From Plectrocnemia conspersa (Eukaryota; Arthropoda; Insecta; Trichoptera; Polycentropodidae), in assembly GCA_009617715.1 (NCBI GenBank), contig VTFK01000016.1, positions 558,001 through 622,000 on the forward strand: DNA of 64,000 nucleotides, written 5' to 3'. The notes under the pieces are model-generated. The model did no database searches. It saw nothing but the letters and a program-made list of their open reading frames with translations, and had not been told where the DNA came from. The position numbers were made by a program, and so were the translations under genes. This document shows, in pieces, positions 13,191-23,740 of the stretch (positions are counted from its first letter, which is position 1; each line of letters opens with the position of its first letter).

Positions 13191-13850
13191 CTTCATAAAT
13201 CCACTTTGGCCATCCGCGTTTTTTAATACACAGCTTTTATAATACACCAAACGATGCGATCATCTGCCTGAAATTTGGCGTTTTTTTTCATTTCGAGAGC
13301 TCCGACAGATGTCGCCTTAAGTGAGTACGAATATACGCGAGGGGCGCAGTTTAAAAGCAATAAAAAAATCCTGATAAAACGTTAATAGTTATGAACTTTG
13401 TACACGAAGAATAAGAAGGTGGGGACACTCATTTTTACCGTCCCAGTAAATAAAGTTGGGTTAATTTTAAAGGAAATGGCCCATAAAAAATATGACCGAT
13501 ATTCGCTTTATCTGTCGGCCCGATGGTTAATATTTGCTTAAGGGTGGCTTGCGTTATCCTTACTCCATTTTTTTCTTCTACTTCTTGTTCATCTCTCATT
13601 TTTAGGGGCAAGTTTTGAAATTTTTTCATCGTCTTTTACAAGGTTGTTTTTTTTCGTCTTTGTTCTTATACGATGGGCACTTTAGAGATGTGAGAATAAA
13701 ACCAAAAGCCTACACGCTTTTATGTGAAAACGAGATAATGGCGGTAAACGATTGCCGCAAAGAGATTATTGTGATTATATCTAGATTTTCGAAACGAGAA
13801 AACTGCGACAAAAATAATTTTTATGTAATTTATGAATATTTTTAGTTAAA
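13190..13850. promoter_or_regulatory. Two adjoining balanced-composition islands
   Basis: The first (13190-13400) has CTTTGGCCATCCGCG and a CAGATGTCGCC word. The second (13430-13850) carries short open frames on both strands (13435-13629 minus, 13615-13845 plus) with no recognisable domain and AT-rich codons toward their ends. I treat both as noncoding; the plus frame is the less certain. Confidence 0.22.
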
Positions 13851-14560
13851 AAAAAACATTTAATAAAAGGACGTGTAATAGTTATAATTTAGTCAATCGA
13901 ATGGATATTTTATAACAATAATAAAATTCAGAGTTTTTAATTTATGAAATTAACTATAAGGTATCAATTTAAACTATCGAATTCTTGACTTCAAAGCATT
14001 GACATTTTATTTATTTTGAATATCTCTGCTTCTTAATTATATTTATACAAAACAGGTATTTGTGTCTTGAAGGCTTTCAAATTTGACTGGTAATAAATAA
14101 CAGGTTTTTATTATAAATATAAAATATAAAATTGTTCTCTAATATCTCAGGAAATATTTAGGTCACGGTATGGTTCTTTTGTGCTATGCTAAATAGTTTT
14201 GAATTTTTTTCAAGATAATGCTTTTGATATTATATTAATGAGTATCTGCTACATCTACGTTTAAATAATGCTATTTATAGCGTGTGCTTTCGTTAGTAAA
14301 CATCCCGTGATATTAAATACTAATATTTCTAGGAAGTAAAATAATTAACAAACAGTTTACCTTCCACGAAAATTGTTCCAAAACTTACCTTAATAGTTTA
14401 ACAAGAGATATATACGATATATTTAACATGAAAAAAACACAAGCCTATTAATCTTAAGTATCAAAAAGCTTTTACCAAAGTGTAAAAATAAAATTTTAAT
14501 TTAATATTTAAGCAACTCTTATTTAAAATTGATATATTTTAGCTACCATGCATAATCGCC
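13850..14560. other. AT-rich spacer
   Basis: Stop-dense, AT-rich DNA with no gene, repeat or hairpin that stands out. Confidence 0.5.
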
Positions 14561-14830
14561 GTTAATCATTAATTAAGTTCGTGTTAACGGTGAGTTCAAG
14601 CCATTGAACGCCTCCATTGTCAGGTTAGTTATACGAGGATTATGCGCGTCGAGTTTTGTCCGTGCAATTTCTGCTTCTAATATTTCCTTCCCGAAAGCTC
14701 CCGGCTATTTTTCGCTTCCGGGAAAACCGCGGCATAAATATGTCTGCACACGCGCGCGCGGAAAAGCCTGAATAAAATTCATGCCTCCTCCTGACGAAAG
14801 CTCGCGTTTTCTGAGCTTTTACCTAGTTCT
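14560..14830. promoter_or_regulatory. CpG-rich island with CGCG runs
   Basis: ACACGCGCGCGCGG lies near 14749 and CTTCCGGGAAAACCGCGG near 14715. TTAATCATTAATTAAG (14563-14578) is a cluster of homeodomain-type TAAT cores. No open frame of interest. It leads directly into the first copy of the duplicated block at 14831. Confidence 0.28.
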
Positions 14831-15005
14831 GCACGTCCGGTTGTGGGTCAGTTTCATTGGACGCCCAAACCACTTTACAGGAATATTTCTTGAAATATAT
14901 ATATATTTTATCATATAGCGTGTCAGCCTCTCTTTTGCCAAAGAAAAAACAATCCTCCGAAAATTAATAAAAATAAATAATATGGATTCAAAAAGTGAAA
15001 TTTTA
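14831..15005. repeat. Copy A of a diverged local duplication
   Basis: The copy begins GCACGTCCGGTTGTGGGTCA and aligns along its length with 15105-15290. Shared landmarks in order are the GGGTCA word, a CCCAAACCACTTT / CCCACACTACTTT word, a GAATATTTC-like word, a TATA run, ATAGCGT, CAGCCTCTC / CAACCCCTC, CTCCGAAAA / CCCCGAAAA and AATAAAAATAAAT / TATAAAAATAAAT. No coding frame spans either copy. Confidence 0.75.
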
Positions 15006-15104
15006 TTATTTAGTAGAAGCATTGTTATTTACTTTAACGGGTTTTAATCATTATTAATAAGCCAATATGTGGTCTATCAGATATTCTTATAAATACTGCT
15101 TAAA

Positions 15105-15290
15105 GCACGTCAGATTGCGGGTCAATTTGATTCGGAATACATTCACGATGGACACCCACACTACTTTTGAAAAATATTCCTTTAAAATAATATATACATA
15201 GTATAGCGTATCAACCCCTCTCAACAAAGGGGATGCGATTCCCCGAAAACTATAAAAATAAATTCAAAAATTGCGAAACTAGCCTGACGA
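15105..15290. repeat. Copy B of a diverged local duplication
   Basis: The copy begins GCACGTCAGATTGCGGGTCA, 274 bp after copy A. It contains extra bases around GATTCGGAATACATTC that copy A lacks. The pair has drifted well apart, so the duplication is old; the ordered conserved words show the two are homologous. Confidence 0.75.
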
Positions 15291-15329
15291 AATGGAAAGA
15301 AAAAGTCGAGTGCCTTATTCTATTCCGTT

Positions 15330-15890
15330 TTACGGTGCAATTTTTATGTCGGTCCGCACATACATATACATAAATATATTTTTATGTATATAATATATTT
15401 AATACGTAGATTCACATCTATGTCCTAAACAGTTTTCACTCAATGTTACGTTGGATGTTATGGCTTATATATGGCGCATTTACTTTAGATCCCTCTTTTA
15501 TATTCAACAGATTCTTGATAAGAAAAATGAATATTGAACTTTATATAGACGTGTGTATATGTATATATATATATATTTAAAAAAACAGGATTATTTAAGT
15601 AAGTATGTTTTTAATTAAATTTAAAATTATTTAGGCTCAATGGTGATGGTTGCAAAATTTGCTATTAGTGCGATACAATCAGAGTAAAAACAGATTATTT
15701 TGTATATTATATATACCAGAGCTTTGTGCTTAGTTGGTCGAGCCAAATAATTTTTCTTAAAACTAGTTCTAGAACTGAGCTCCTCAAAAGCCTCAGCTTC
15801 TAGAAACTAGCAAGCAACATATAAGTTTGAGAGCAACATTACCATTACGGAATCTCACCGATACAATAAATATATTTACCTTTAATTTTT
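15330..15890. other. AT-rich spacer
   Basis: No gene is seen. TA-rich simple sequence lies near 15556-15580. CTAGTTCTAGAACTGAGC near 15764 is a small palindromic word. Confidence 0.5.
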
Positions 15891-15899
15891 AACCCATAT

Positions 15900-16340
15900 A
15901 GATGGTTAAGCGCCAGCACTAATACTCGTAATCTCGTGAATTCTCATCCGCCATTTAAAAATTTCATTCGCTTTTTTTCTCGGACACTTCCGACGAAAAA
16001 CATCGTCGATTAAAACTTCTCCATCCACTCACTCGTTGGGTATAAATAATTCCGCGGAGTTCCGTTTGTTTCCCCCTAATCTTCTCCAAAGTGTTCTCGG
16101 GCCGATGCGTAATCTTGGGCAGGAGAGAGAGAAACAGAGAGAGTAAGAGAGAAGCGGCGGCACAATGAGCGAAACGGTATTTTGCATCCAAATGGGTACG
16201 TGCGCACAGTAGGCTTACGTGTAGCGGGTACATATGGGGCACCTGGGGGTGCGCCCCCACGCGAGTGGCGCAGGTGCTCCCGATGGCGCTCCGCCGCTGG
16301 TCCCCCGCAAAATAATACGACCCTCGTAAAAGATAATGGC
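15900..16340. promoter_or_regulatory. GAGA- and E-box-containing CpG island, candidate promoter or enhancer
   Basis: A TATAAATA word lies at 16041-16048 on the plus strand. A GAGA-rich tract with several GAGAG words lies at 16121-16153, a pattern bound by GAGA factor in insects. Inverted E-boxes GCACCTG (16239-16245) and CAGGTGC (16271-16277) flank a GC-rich core with GGGGGTGCGCCCCC. The 98-codon minus frame here (15964-16260) is low complexity and not credible as a protein. A real transcription start is not shown. Confidence 0.35.
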
Positions 16341-16490
16341 TAAGAATACGTCTTCAATTTTGTTTAACTTTTTTTGTATGTCGCGAAGGAAATGCCCGAA
16401 TAGGGATTCATACTTATGGATAATCGAGTCGGTATGGTTATAATAATATACATAAATTTAAACCATGTTTAAATAATATTTTCGAGTATT

Positions 16491-16541
16491 TCATTAGTCG
16501 TTTTGTCTACTATTAGAATATTAAACAAAACGACTAAATGA
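16491..16541. repeat. Hairpin with AGTCGTTTTGT / ACAAAACGACT arms
   Basis: AGTCGTTTTGT and ACAAAACGACT pair perfectly over 11 bp, and TCATT/AATGA extends the stem past a single bulged base. The loop is about 17 nt. The stem is shorter than usual for an insect microRNA precursor, so I record only the structure. Confidence 0.6.
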
Positions 16542-17073
16542 CCAAGCAAAATTTTTAGCAATTTTTCGCCTCATTTCAAAAAAGTATTTCTTAAAGGAAT
16601 GCTATTTTCATGATTTTGCAATTTTCTGATTGATAAATTATGAGTTTATACTAAATTAGATTTAAAGAGTGAAAGCAAAAACAAGTTCCTTGTTTAATCG
16701 ATGCTCAGAACTCGAAATGTTTTCTTTGTGCAAATTTGTAACTATATTTGCTATCGTTTCTTGATCAACTTACTCGCCAAATAGTGACAAGACAGCTATT
16801 TCATCAGTTACCATAAATACTTGGTAAACGTATTTAAGTCTGTTTTTAATATGATTTCGGAAATTCCATATGCTTTCATTGACTTTAAGAAGAATAGATA
16901 TTGGTAAAGAGCTCTTACTGCTGAAAAGCAGACCACCTACAGACTAACTGTGTTTTTTTGTTATGTTTAATTTAACTTCTCATCTTAATAGTAGTAGGAA
17001 CAGCGACGGACATAACAACTAATTTAAAAGCAAAAAAATAAAACTTGACTTGAAAAATGCTTGACTAATGAAA

Positions 17074-17951
17074 CACTTTGTAGAGTACGCTCGGCATAAG
17101 AATGCCGGTTTGTTATTGTGTGCGTGTATATGTTTATGAGAGGGAGAAGCGATGTAGCGTGTACTTCGTTGTCTTGCTTTTTCTTTTAAGGACAGTCGCT
17201 GATTCGTCAACGCTGGTATTCGTCATTACAGTGCAGTGTGGCACAGAAGTTCGATCTTCTCTAGTGATTTATTTTAAATAATTTTGTGTTGATATTGGTT
17301 TAACCCAGATATGCCCACTGTCCCATGCGTAGGGCAATAAACTCGTGCCACTGTTTTTTATTTATAAATGACATTTTAAGAGAACAAAATTTCTTAGGCA
17401 TATCTGGGTTAATTGATACCAAGGCTTCAAATATACACTGCAAGTTATTCGTTCTCTTACCCGTGGATTAAAATATTTAAATTATTTTTCCAATAATCCG
17501 TACGTTGTTTTTTTACACTATTCTCTGAATGGCTTACAAAAGTTATTATTCTTATGGTTGCGCCAATGATAATTTTTTAATTTATTCAATAGACTCTAAT
17601 GATTTAATAGAGTCGTCTAGCCATTTAACAATCTGCGAATAATTTTTTTCCCCATTTTATATCTTTTTGCTTTTGAAGAATAGCTAGAGACTTCATTATT
17701 TTTTTGACTAGTCAAAGATTTTGAATTTTGCAAATATTTAAATAATGACATAAATGTCTGGTTTCTTCGATTATATAATATATTTTTAATTGTCCATTGA
17801 AATATCCAACTTAGCTCAGATGTATGTATGTTAAATAAACATATATTTTCTTTTAAAATAAAAAAATTAAATATTCTGAGTGAAATTGTTTTAAGCCACA
17901 CAGTTCACGCACACAATAACAAACCGGAATCCTTATCCCGAGCGTACTCTA
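17074..17951. mobile_element. Non-autonomous DNA transposon with 46-bp terminal inverted repeats
   Basis: The left repeat 17081-17126 and right repeat 17906-17951 are inverted copies matching at 43 of 46 positions; the differences are at repeat positions 15, 21 and 24. A 10-bp direct repeat, ACTAATGAAA, lies at 17064-17073 and 17952-17961 and is the likely target-site duplication. Seven extra bases (CACTTTG) sit between it and the left repeat. The unit is about 878 bp. The open frames inside (17019-17210 and 17617-17901, both minus) show no transposase motif I recognise. A direct repeat of about 8-10 bp fits hAT, P or Mutator-type elements, but I cannot choose among them. Confidence 0.75.
17300..17412. 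mobile_element. 105-bp piggyBac-type MITE, nested
   Basis: TTAA occurs at both ends (17300-17303 and 17409-17412). Directly inside are perfect 12-bp inverted repeats, CCCAGATATGCC (17304-17315) and GGCATATCTGGG (17397-17408). TTAA duplication with termini starting CCC is the signature of the piggyBac superfamily. At 105 bp it has no coding capacity. It lies inside the 17074-17951 element and is therefore the younger insertion. Confidence 0.8.
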
Positions 17952-17956
17952 ACTAA

Positions 17957-18300
17957 TGAAATTTTAGAAATGACTCATATTTCTAAGTAAATATTGTGCA
18001 GCTGAGGAGTTGTTTAAAGACTGGTATTTTTTTTTTTTTAAATAAATTAAAACATTTTTTTTGCCTGTCTATTTAAAATTCGTAAGTTGTATCAATAGTT
18101 TTTTAGTATAAAAGGCTTTTTTTTTTTGGCAGCAAGTTAATTAAAATTAAATTTTGTTCTGAATTAAAAATTAAGCACTTGATTTTCTAATATTTTTTAA
18201 ATAAAAATAAATAGTTTAAATACTCTTTAAAGATAATCTGTATAAAATATTTTATTGTTTTAATTTTTTAACACACCTTAACTATTTTTTTTAAAAAAAA
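17957..18300. repeat. First copy of a 520-bp-spaced duplication
   Basis: The copy begins GAAATTTTAGAAATGACTCA at 17958 and matches 18478 onward, sharing ACTCATATTT, a GAGTAAATATTGTGC-like word and, further on, a GGC-T-run-AGC-AGTTAATTA-AATTAAATT segment. It starts right beside the right end of the 46-bp inverted-repeat element. Confidence 0.65.
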
Positions 18301-18474
18301 TAACAGTGCTGTTTAAGTAAAATTTTAAGAAATACTTAAGATTCTACGTATTAAAATAATACATGTAGTTATATTTTTTTTCGATAAACTGCATCACTAT
18401 CTATATTTTAATTATTTCTAATATATTTTTATTATTTAACAAATGGTGAAAAACTAAAAAAAAACTTTTTAAAT

Positions 18475-18810
18475 GCCGAAATTATAGAAGTTACTCATAT
18501 TTTCGAGTTAATATTGTGCGTTTATGGACTTTTTTAATAGATAACATTGAAGTTAAAGTTAGTTTCTTTTACATCGATACAAATATTTTCAATTAAAACT
18601 TAATTTATTTAAAAGCGGTTAGTTATGGTGATATTTTTAACAATATTTAGGTCTTTTTGTTAGCCAGTTTAATTATAATTAAATTCACTCAAAATTACTA
18701 TTTTTAAATTAAAATATTATATTTGCGTATTTATTGTATATTTTATAACATAAACCTGTATTTAACATTCAAATTATATTTGACGATTTTTTAAAATTTA
18801 TTATTGCTAT
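18475..18810. repeat. Second copy of the 520-bp-spaced duplication
   Basis: The copy begins GAAATTATAGAAGTTACTCA at 18478. Similarity to 17958 is strongest over the first 55 bases, then patchy through the T-rich part. Direct orientation suggests an old tandem duplication or two copies of one repeat family. Confidence 0.6.
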
Positions 18811-19425
18811 TTTATAGTTAAAAATAACATATATTACGAAACTCTAATGCCAATCCAAGCAGCAGGGACTATTTTTTAAAATATTGGGCAATTAGTAATA
18901 AAATGTATTTTATAGTAAAATTAGGTTTTATTTTATGCTATTAAAATAAATACAAAAAAGTTCCATATTTATAGAACTCCGACAAGAAAATATATTTACA
19001 ATAATAATAATATTAAATTGTGCTATTACTTTAAAAATATGTAAATGAAATTAAATTTCACATACAATGCGGAAATTTTTTTATATTTATTAAATGTTTA
19101 AAAAGACAATAACAATAAGTATATTTATCTAAAAATGATAAATAAAATATCCTTAGATATAAGCAAAGCAAAAAAATATGATACAGCAATTTAAAACTTT
19201 GATAAGTAAGTTGATCTACGATATTTACGTATATATGTATATATAAAAAAACGACAAGTAGACACATTATGATAAATAACATAAAAACGTGAACTTAAAA
19301 CTCAATCAAAATAGTAAGCTTTGACTATTTTATAGATAATGTAAAAGTTATTATTATATAAATAAGGCATTTATCCTAAATAATGCCAATTTATCACAAT
19401 TAAAACCCATTATAGTATTCCAAAA
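18810..19425. other. AT-rich spacer
   Basis: No gene is seen. The 74-codon minus frame at 19058-19282 is made of AT-driven residues (Leu, Ile, Tyr, Phe) and is not credible. Confidence 0.5.
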
Positions 19426-19429
19426 TATT

Positions 19430-19705
19430 ATGCGCGGCAAGCGGAAAAACATAAATATATCATGCGTCTGATATTAACTTAACTACGGTCAAAATTGGCC
19501 GGTGAAATTGTGTTAAAGCTTGCGTTATATTTTCGGAACCGAGCTTCTCTACAACCTACGTTTTCGGTTTTCCGGTTACGGTACATATTGGGCCGGATGT
19601 GGAGATTGCCCGGCCCGGCTGAGGGTCAAGCCTCCCTGGAGAGGGGCCTGGCCACCTAGTAGGACCCCTTAATTATGACTCTCGAAGTGCTTTGTGAGAT
19701 GCGGC
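19430..19705. promoter_or_regulatory. GC-rich island
   Basis: This is one of the most GC-rich patches in the window: GGGCCGGATGTGG, GCCCGGCCCGGCTGAGG and GAGAGGGGCCTGG at about 19590-19650. Stops occur in all frames over short distances. CGGTTTTCCGGTTACGG lies near 19564. Confidence 0.3.
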
Positions 19706-19854
19706 ATCCTTAAAAAAATACTTATTTTGAGAATCTTCTTTTCAAGTGATATCTATTAAACTATTTGATTAATTGATAAAATTGATGCAAACTACATTTT
19801 GTTCTGATTTAGGCTATATTATAAATAGTTTTATATTTTTATTCTTGTAGTAAT

Positions 19855-20185
19855 CTTTACAATGAAATTATATTTTTACTAGTAAAAGTATAATTTCACT
19901 AACTGTTGAAAATGTGTCAAATTTTTAATTTAAAATTTCACAGGTCAATATTAGTGAAATTATTTACTTTCGAAACATTTTTGCTGGTACTGTGTTTCGC
20001 CTTATAACTATGTCAGTTTAGCGCGTTTTATGTATTTTTAATCATAGTTTTGAGCAGCATTTAATTTTACTAGCATCTGACAGATATATTTATACTAGTA
20101 AAAATAAATACATATATATCTATCAATTGTTATATGATTTAAATAAATTATCAATGAAAATATATTTTTACTAGTAATGCACACT
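19855..20185. repeat. Dispersed palindromic TACTAGTA repeat, two to three copies
   Basis: A 40-bp near-perfect palindrome lies at 19861-19900, centred on ACTAGT, with arms matching at 18 of 20 positions. A related half-copy lies at 20153-20180 and a weaker TACTAGTAAAA word near 20095. The palindrome arm also matches 52995-53030. The CGAAACATTTTTGCTGGTAC word at 19971-19990 resembles 53061-53080. This points to one interspersed family, probably a small DNA transposon remnant. Confidence 0.6.
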
Positions 20186-20619
20186 TAAATAATAACCATA
20201 ACTATAGAGTAGATTCATATTATGGTATATCATAATAAAAAAAAAATTAAGTAGAAAAGCAAAAATTTTATTTTAAAAATTAAACACTGGACTCTTAGAT
20301 CTAATAATCGGTTAAAAAAACTGTAAGCAATCTTATTCAAAATTTTGCTAAGATTCTCATAAATCTCTAACGATAGTTGAAATAAAAACTGTTTTTAATA
20401 AATCAAAGTTTTAATTTAAAAGTAAATTTGAGTGGATAAAAATAATATATTTTTTTTATTTTATAAATAAATAAAACGTACTATAAATCGTTGTATATAA
20501 TTAATGCAACTAAAACTGACAGCAATAATCAAAGTCTACATATAAATTGAGTTATCATATCTTTAAACCAAAAATCTTGCACCACGGTGCTACTAATAAA
20601 TTAATAATTTTCAAGGGTA

Positions 20620-21260
20620 ATGTCTCACCTTGAGTTTCGTAACTGAAAACTGTTGATTTAGACATAACCTACACGCACACAAATCTGTGGCAAAATTTGT
20701 GTGTATGTGAGGCGTGTGCACGTAAATTTTGAATGCTTAACGTCAACGTTAATTATTTAGTTGAAGCGCGTCGTTAATATTGAAAATTCGTTCGAAATAA
20801 CGAGGCAATACGTTTCACAATACAAGCGTTTTGTTTTATTGCTGTGAATTCGTATTTCGTTTAACATTGATAAATTATTTGGAAACAATTTTTAGCTTTT
20901 GTGCTTTATGAGAGTTTTCACACGTGCCTAAGTATTATAGTATTTAACAATATATCTATATAGGTAAAGTACTTAAATAGGCGCAGCTAAATAATACTTA
21001 AACTATTAATAATATTAAATTGTTACGGAAATTGAATATTTCATAATCCAGAAAGCGGTAATTTGTATTAATTATCCGAGCAGCACATATGTGTGTTTAC
21101 ATACGAGTGTGTCAGATAATTACGACGGCAAGTGTTTACGTTCTGTAACAAACGTACGTTGCTTAAATTTACATAAATAACTCACGTATCGATATTTCCA
21201 TAGAATTTGGTGTTATGTATGAAAGCTACGTTGAAGGTAACGAGTTTTCAAAATGATATT
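20620..21260. promoter_or_regulatory. Two balanced-composition islands
   Basis: Near 20676-20710 CACACAAAT pairs with ATTTGTGTG across a short loop. GTCAACGTTAATTATTTAG and GAAGCGCGTCGTTAATATTG follow. The second part (21060-21260) has ACGTTCTGTAACAAACGTACG. AT-rich sequence separates them. No coding signal. Confidence 0.22.
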
Positions 21261-22380
21261 CAAAGCTTCCTCTAATATGTTTGTCTTGAAAGACTGTATT
21301 CAATATGTATCTGAAATTAAAGGAGAATAAACTTTAGGTTATTGTCTTGCTTAAAACATAGGATGAAGCAGTACCTCAAGGGTATTTAGTTATTTAAAAA
21401 ATAATATAAATTTCATTTAAAAATTTAATTTGAGTTACAGAAATTTCAGATAAAATAAAAATTTAATTCTAATTTTTTACAGTCACTTAAACGGCAAAAA
21501 TGTAAGACAATACAATCTTCTTAAATATCTTTTATTAATAATGAGAATATGAACTGCATTTCATAATATTTGCTCCTCCATTCAAAGTATAGATCAACAC
21601 ATTGCCAGCAACTTGTAAATAGAAAGTATAGACTTGAAATTAGATATGCAACTCGAAGAAATGTTTATTCAAGTTTCCTTATTGGATAGGTTGTATCTGT
21701 CTGAATAAATTTGAACTTTATATGCATATCCTGTTCATGACATTTTTTACAACTACGTAACTTACAAATATTAAATTAATTAAAATATTTTATTCGAGCA
21801 TCTTGAAAATACGTCTTGAAAGAACAGGCTAAGTATTCACAATACAAATGTTATGTGTCATTCACATCGCTCAATAAAATTTAGGCAAAATACCTAAAGA
21901 AAGTGTAAGCCAAGATACTTTCAATCCAATGTTGTATTGGACTCTAAAATTTAAATTCCGAGATGTTGCTGGATGTTTTTAAAATTAAAAAGCATTTTAT
22001 TCATATACTAATTCTTACAAATATTTGTAAAAACCACCCTCAATTCATAAATTAGATAACCTACAATACACAAGTGTACAATAATGACAATTGATACGCA
22101 AAAGCAGGTCATAAAATGATTAAAACAAAAAGTCTTTCAAGCAAATATATGCACCAACGTGAGCATCTAAATATTACGTTATTAGGTCATAAACGTGGGC
22201 AGGTTAAAAGCTATTTTAATAGTAAAATTTTAGCGTGTAATCCAAAAAAATATGCAATATGTTTAAACACAACACGCTGGCAGATAAAAATATCTTTGTC
22301 GTACCTCAATTTACAAGAACATTGATTGTTCGTAAATCCTAATATTTGCATTGCAATTGTTAAATTTTTAAATAAAAAAA
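21260..22380. other. AT-rich noncoding stretch
   Basis: Slightly less AT-rich than the deserts, but no frame has recognisable protein content. The frames at 22116-22325 (plus) and 22211-22492 (minus) lie antisense to each other and neither is convincing. A CCAAT/ATTGG inverted repeat lies near 21928-21942. Confidence 0.45.
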
Positions 22381-22779
22381 ATTCCGACTCATAAACGTAG
22401 CGCTTACATCTAAGCAAGAAGTCACCGTGGTAGCAAACATGGGTGAACCCTAAGTCTGCCTCTGCAGGGGCTATCTGTAAAATAAGGCTCATTCGCGAGG
22501 CTTAATAATAACTTTCAGCTATGGAAAATGGCTCCTAGGTACGCCAAACTATCCTAATGCTCCCCTCCCTTCCTATTTTTATTATATATCACGATTTGCA
22601 AATAGTTTTATATATTTTATTAAAATAAAATAGTTTCATATACTGAAGTTCTATAGTTTTCTACGGGATTGAAAATATCATATTTAAAATAATAAAATGT
22701 TTAGGTTCATATAGAGTAATCACGTAAATATTGATATGATTACTCTTCATTGAGTTAACAAGTTTGTACAAAATTTAAC

Positions 22780-23740
22780 CAAACTTTAGACCATTGAAGG
22801 TCAATGAAGCCGCTGCTTCTCTCTTCGCATCTTTTGTTCTAGCTTTACTTTTAGAATCCGAAGTTTAATCCGCTTTAAAAACGCCTGAAATGGTCGCATC
22901 CATGAAAATTATACTTGCACAAATCAATTGCTTGCACAAAAAACCAACAACAAACCGTCTTTTTTAAATATAAAATAAACACATTGATACAAAGATCACG
23001 ACAAAGGTTTAATATATGCGATTTATTAAAAAAAATCTATACATCAGTTAGCGAACTTTTAAAATGACCCATATATATCAAATTGTCGGCGAATGTGTAG
23101 CAAGCGATTATGAAATAGATCTCATCGCTTAATCCAGAGTCCAAATTCAGTTTCTCGAATCTCATCCTTCCGCTTTCTGTGATTAAGGTCTCTTCTTAGT
23201 TGGCGGCACGGCAAGCTCGTGCATAATATATGAGTCAATTTGGGTATCTTAGGTTGTGAAGCGCGTGTTATTATGCGTGGCGCGCCCGAAAGTATCTAAC
23301 TCGATTTCGGCTTCTTCCACAATGACAAATGCGACCATCAAGATCCATCCAGGACCTCCTAAAAAATTCCTACGGCAATATGACTCAGTCATGATAAATG
23401 CACGCGGGCCCATCCCCGCCTTGAATTATTCACGGGGCTAATTCCGTCAAAGGGCGAGTCCTTCACGAGTTATAAATAATTTGTCGCTTAATTACGATAT
23501 GCCGTTTCGCCTGCTACTTGTTCCTCTTCTTCTTTTGCATAAAACATTCGCGCTCTCGCCCTATTAACCTTCTTGTCTTTAAGGGCACTCTCTCTCTCTC
23601 TCTTTTTCTCTTGTTGCGCTAAGTGAGATTAATCGCCGTGATTGCTTCCCCCGGCCACGCGGCGGGCGGCGCTTTGCAATGTTTTTAATTTGGGCACGGA
23701 TTCAATCCGGAATGAAACTGTAACATGATTAATGAGTTTT
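22780..23740. promoter_or_regulatory. Island cluster with a CT/GA tract
   Basis: Islands at 22790-22930 and 23080-23740 are separated by AT-rich DNA. The CT repeat at 23588-23603 is a GAGA-type tract on the minus strand, next to CCCGGCCACGCGGCGGGCGGCG (about 23651-23671). The 61-codon plus frame at 23256-23441 is not convincing. GTGAGATTAATCGCCGTGATTG near 23622 contains a bicoid/orthodenticle-like TAATC core. Confidence 0.3.

Noticed and set aside
13255..13280. GCAGATGATCGC on the minus strand as a reverse-transcriptase ADD box
   Set aside because: The surrounding translation has no other reverse-transcriptase block in order.
16491..16541. Hairpin as a microRNA precursor
   Set aside because: Stem of about 11-16 bp is too short for a typical insect pre-microRNA, and expression cannot be seen here.
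17240..17275. AGTTCGATCTTC word as a tRNA or SINE B-box
   Set aside because: No matching A-box at the right distance and no cloverleaf could be formed.
17617..17901. 94-codon minus frame as transposase of the 46-bp-TIR element
   Set aside because: No catalytic or DNA-binding motif recognised; composition Phe/Ile/Lys/Asn-rich as expected by chance.
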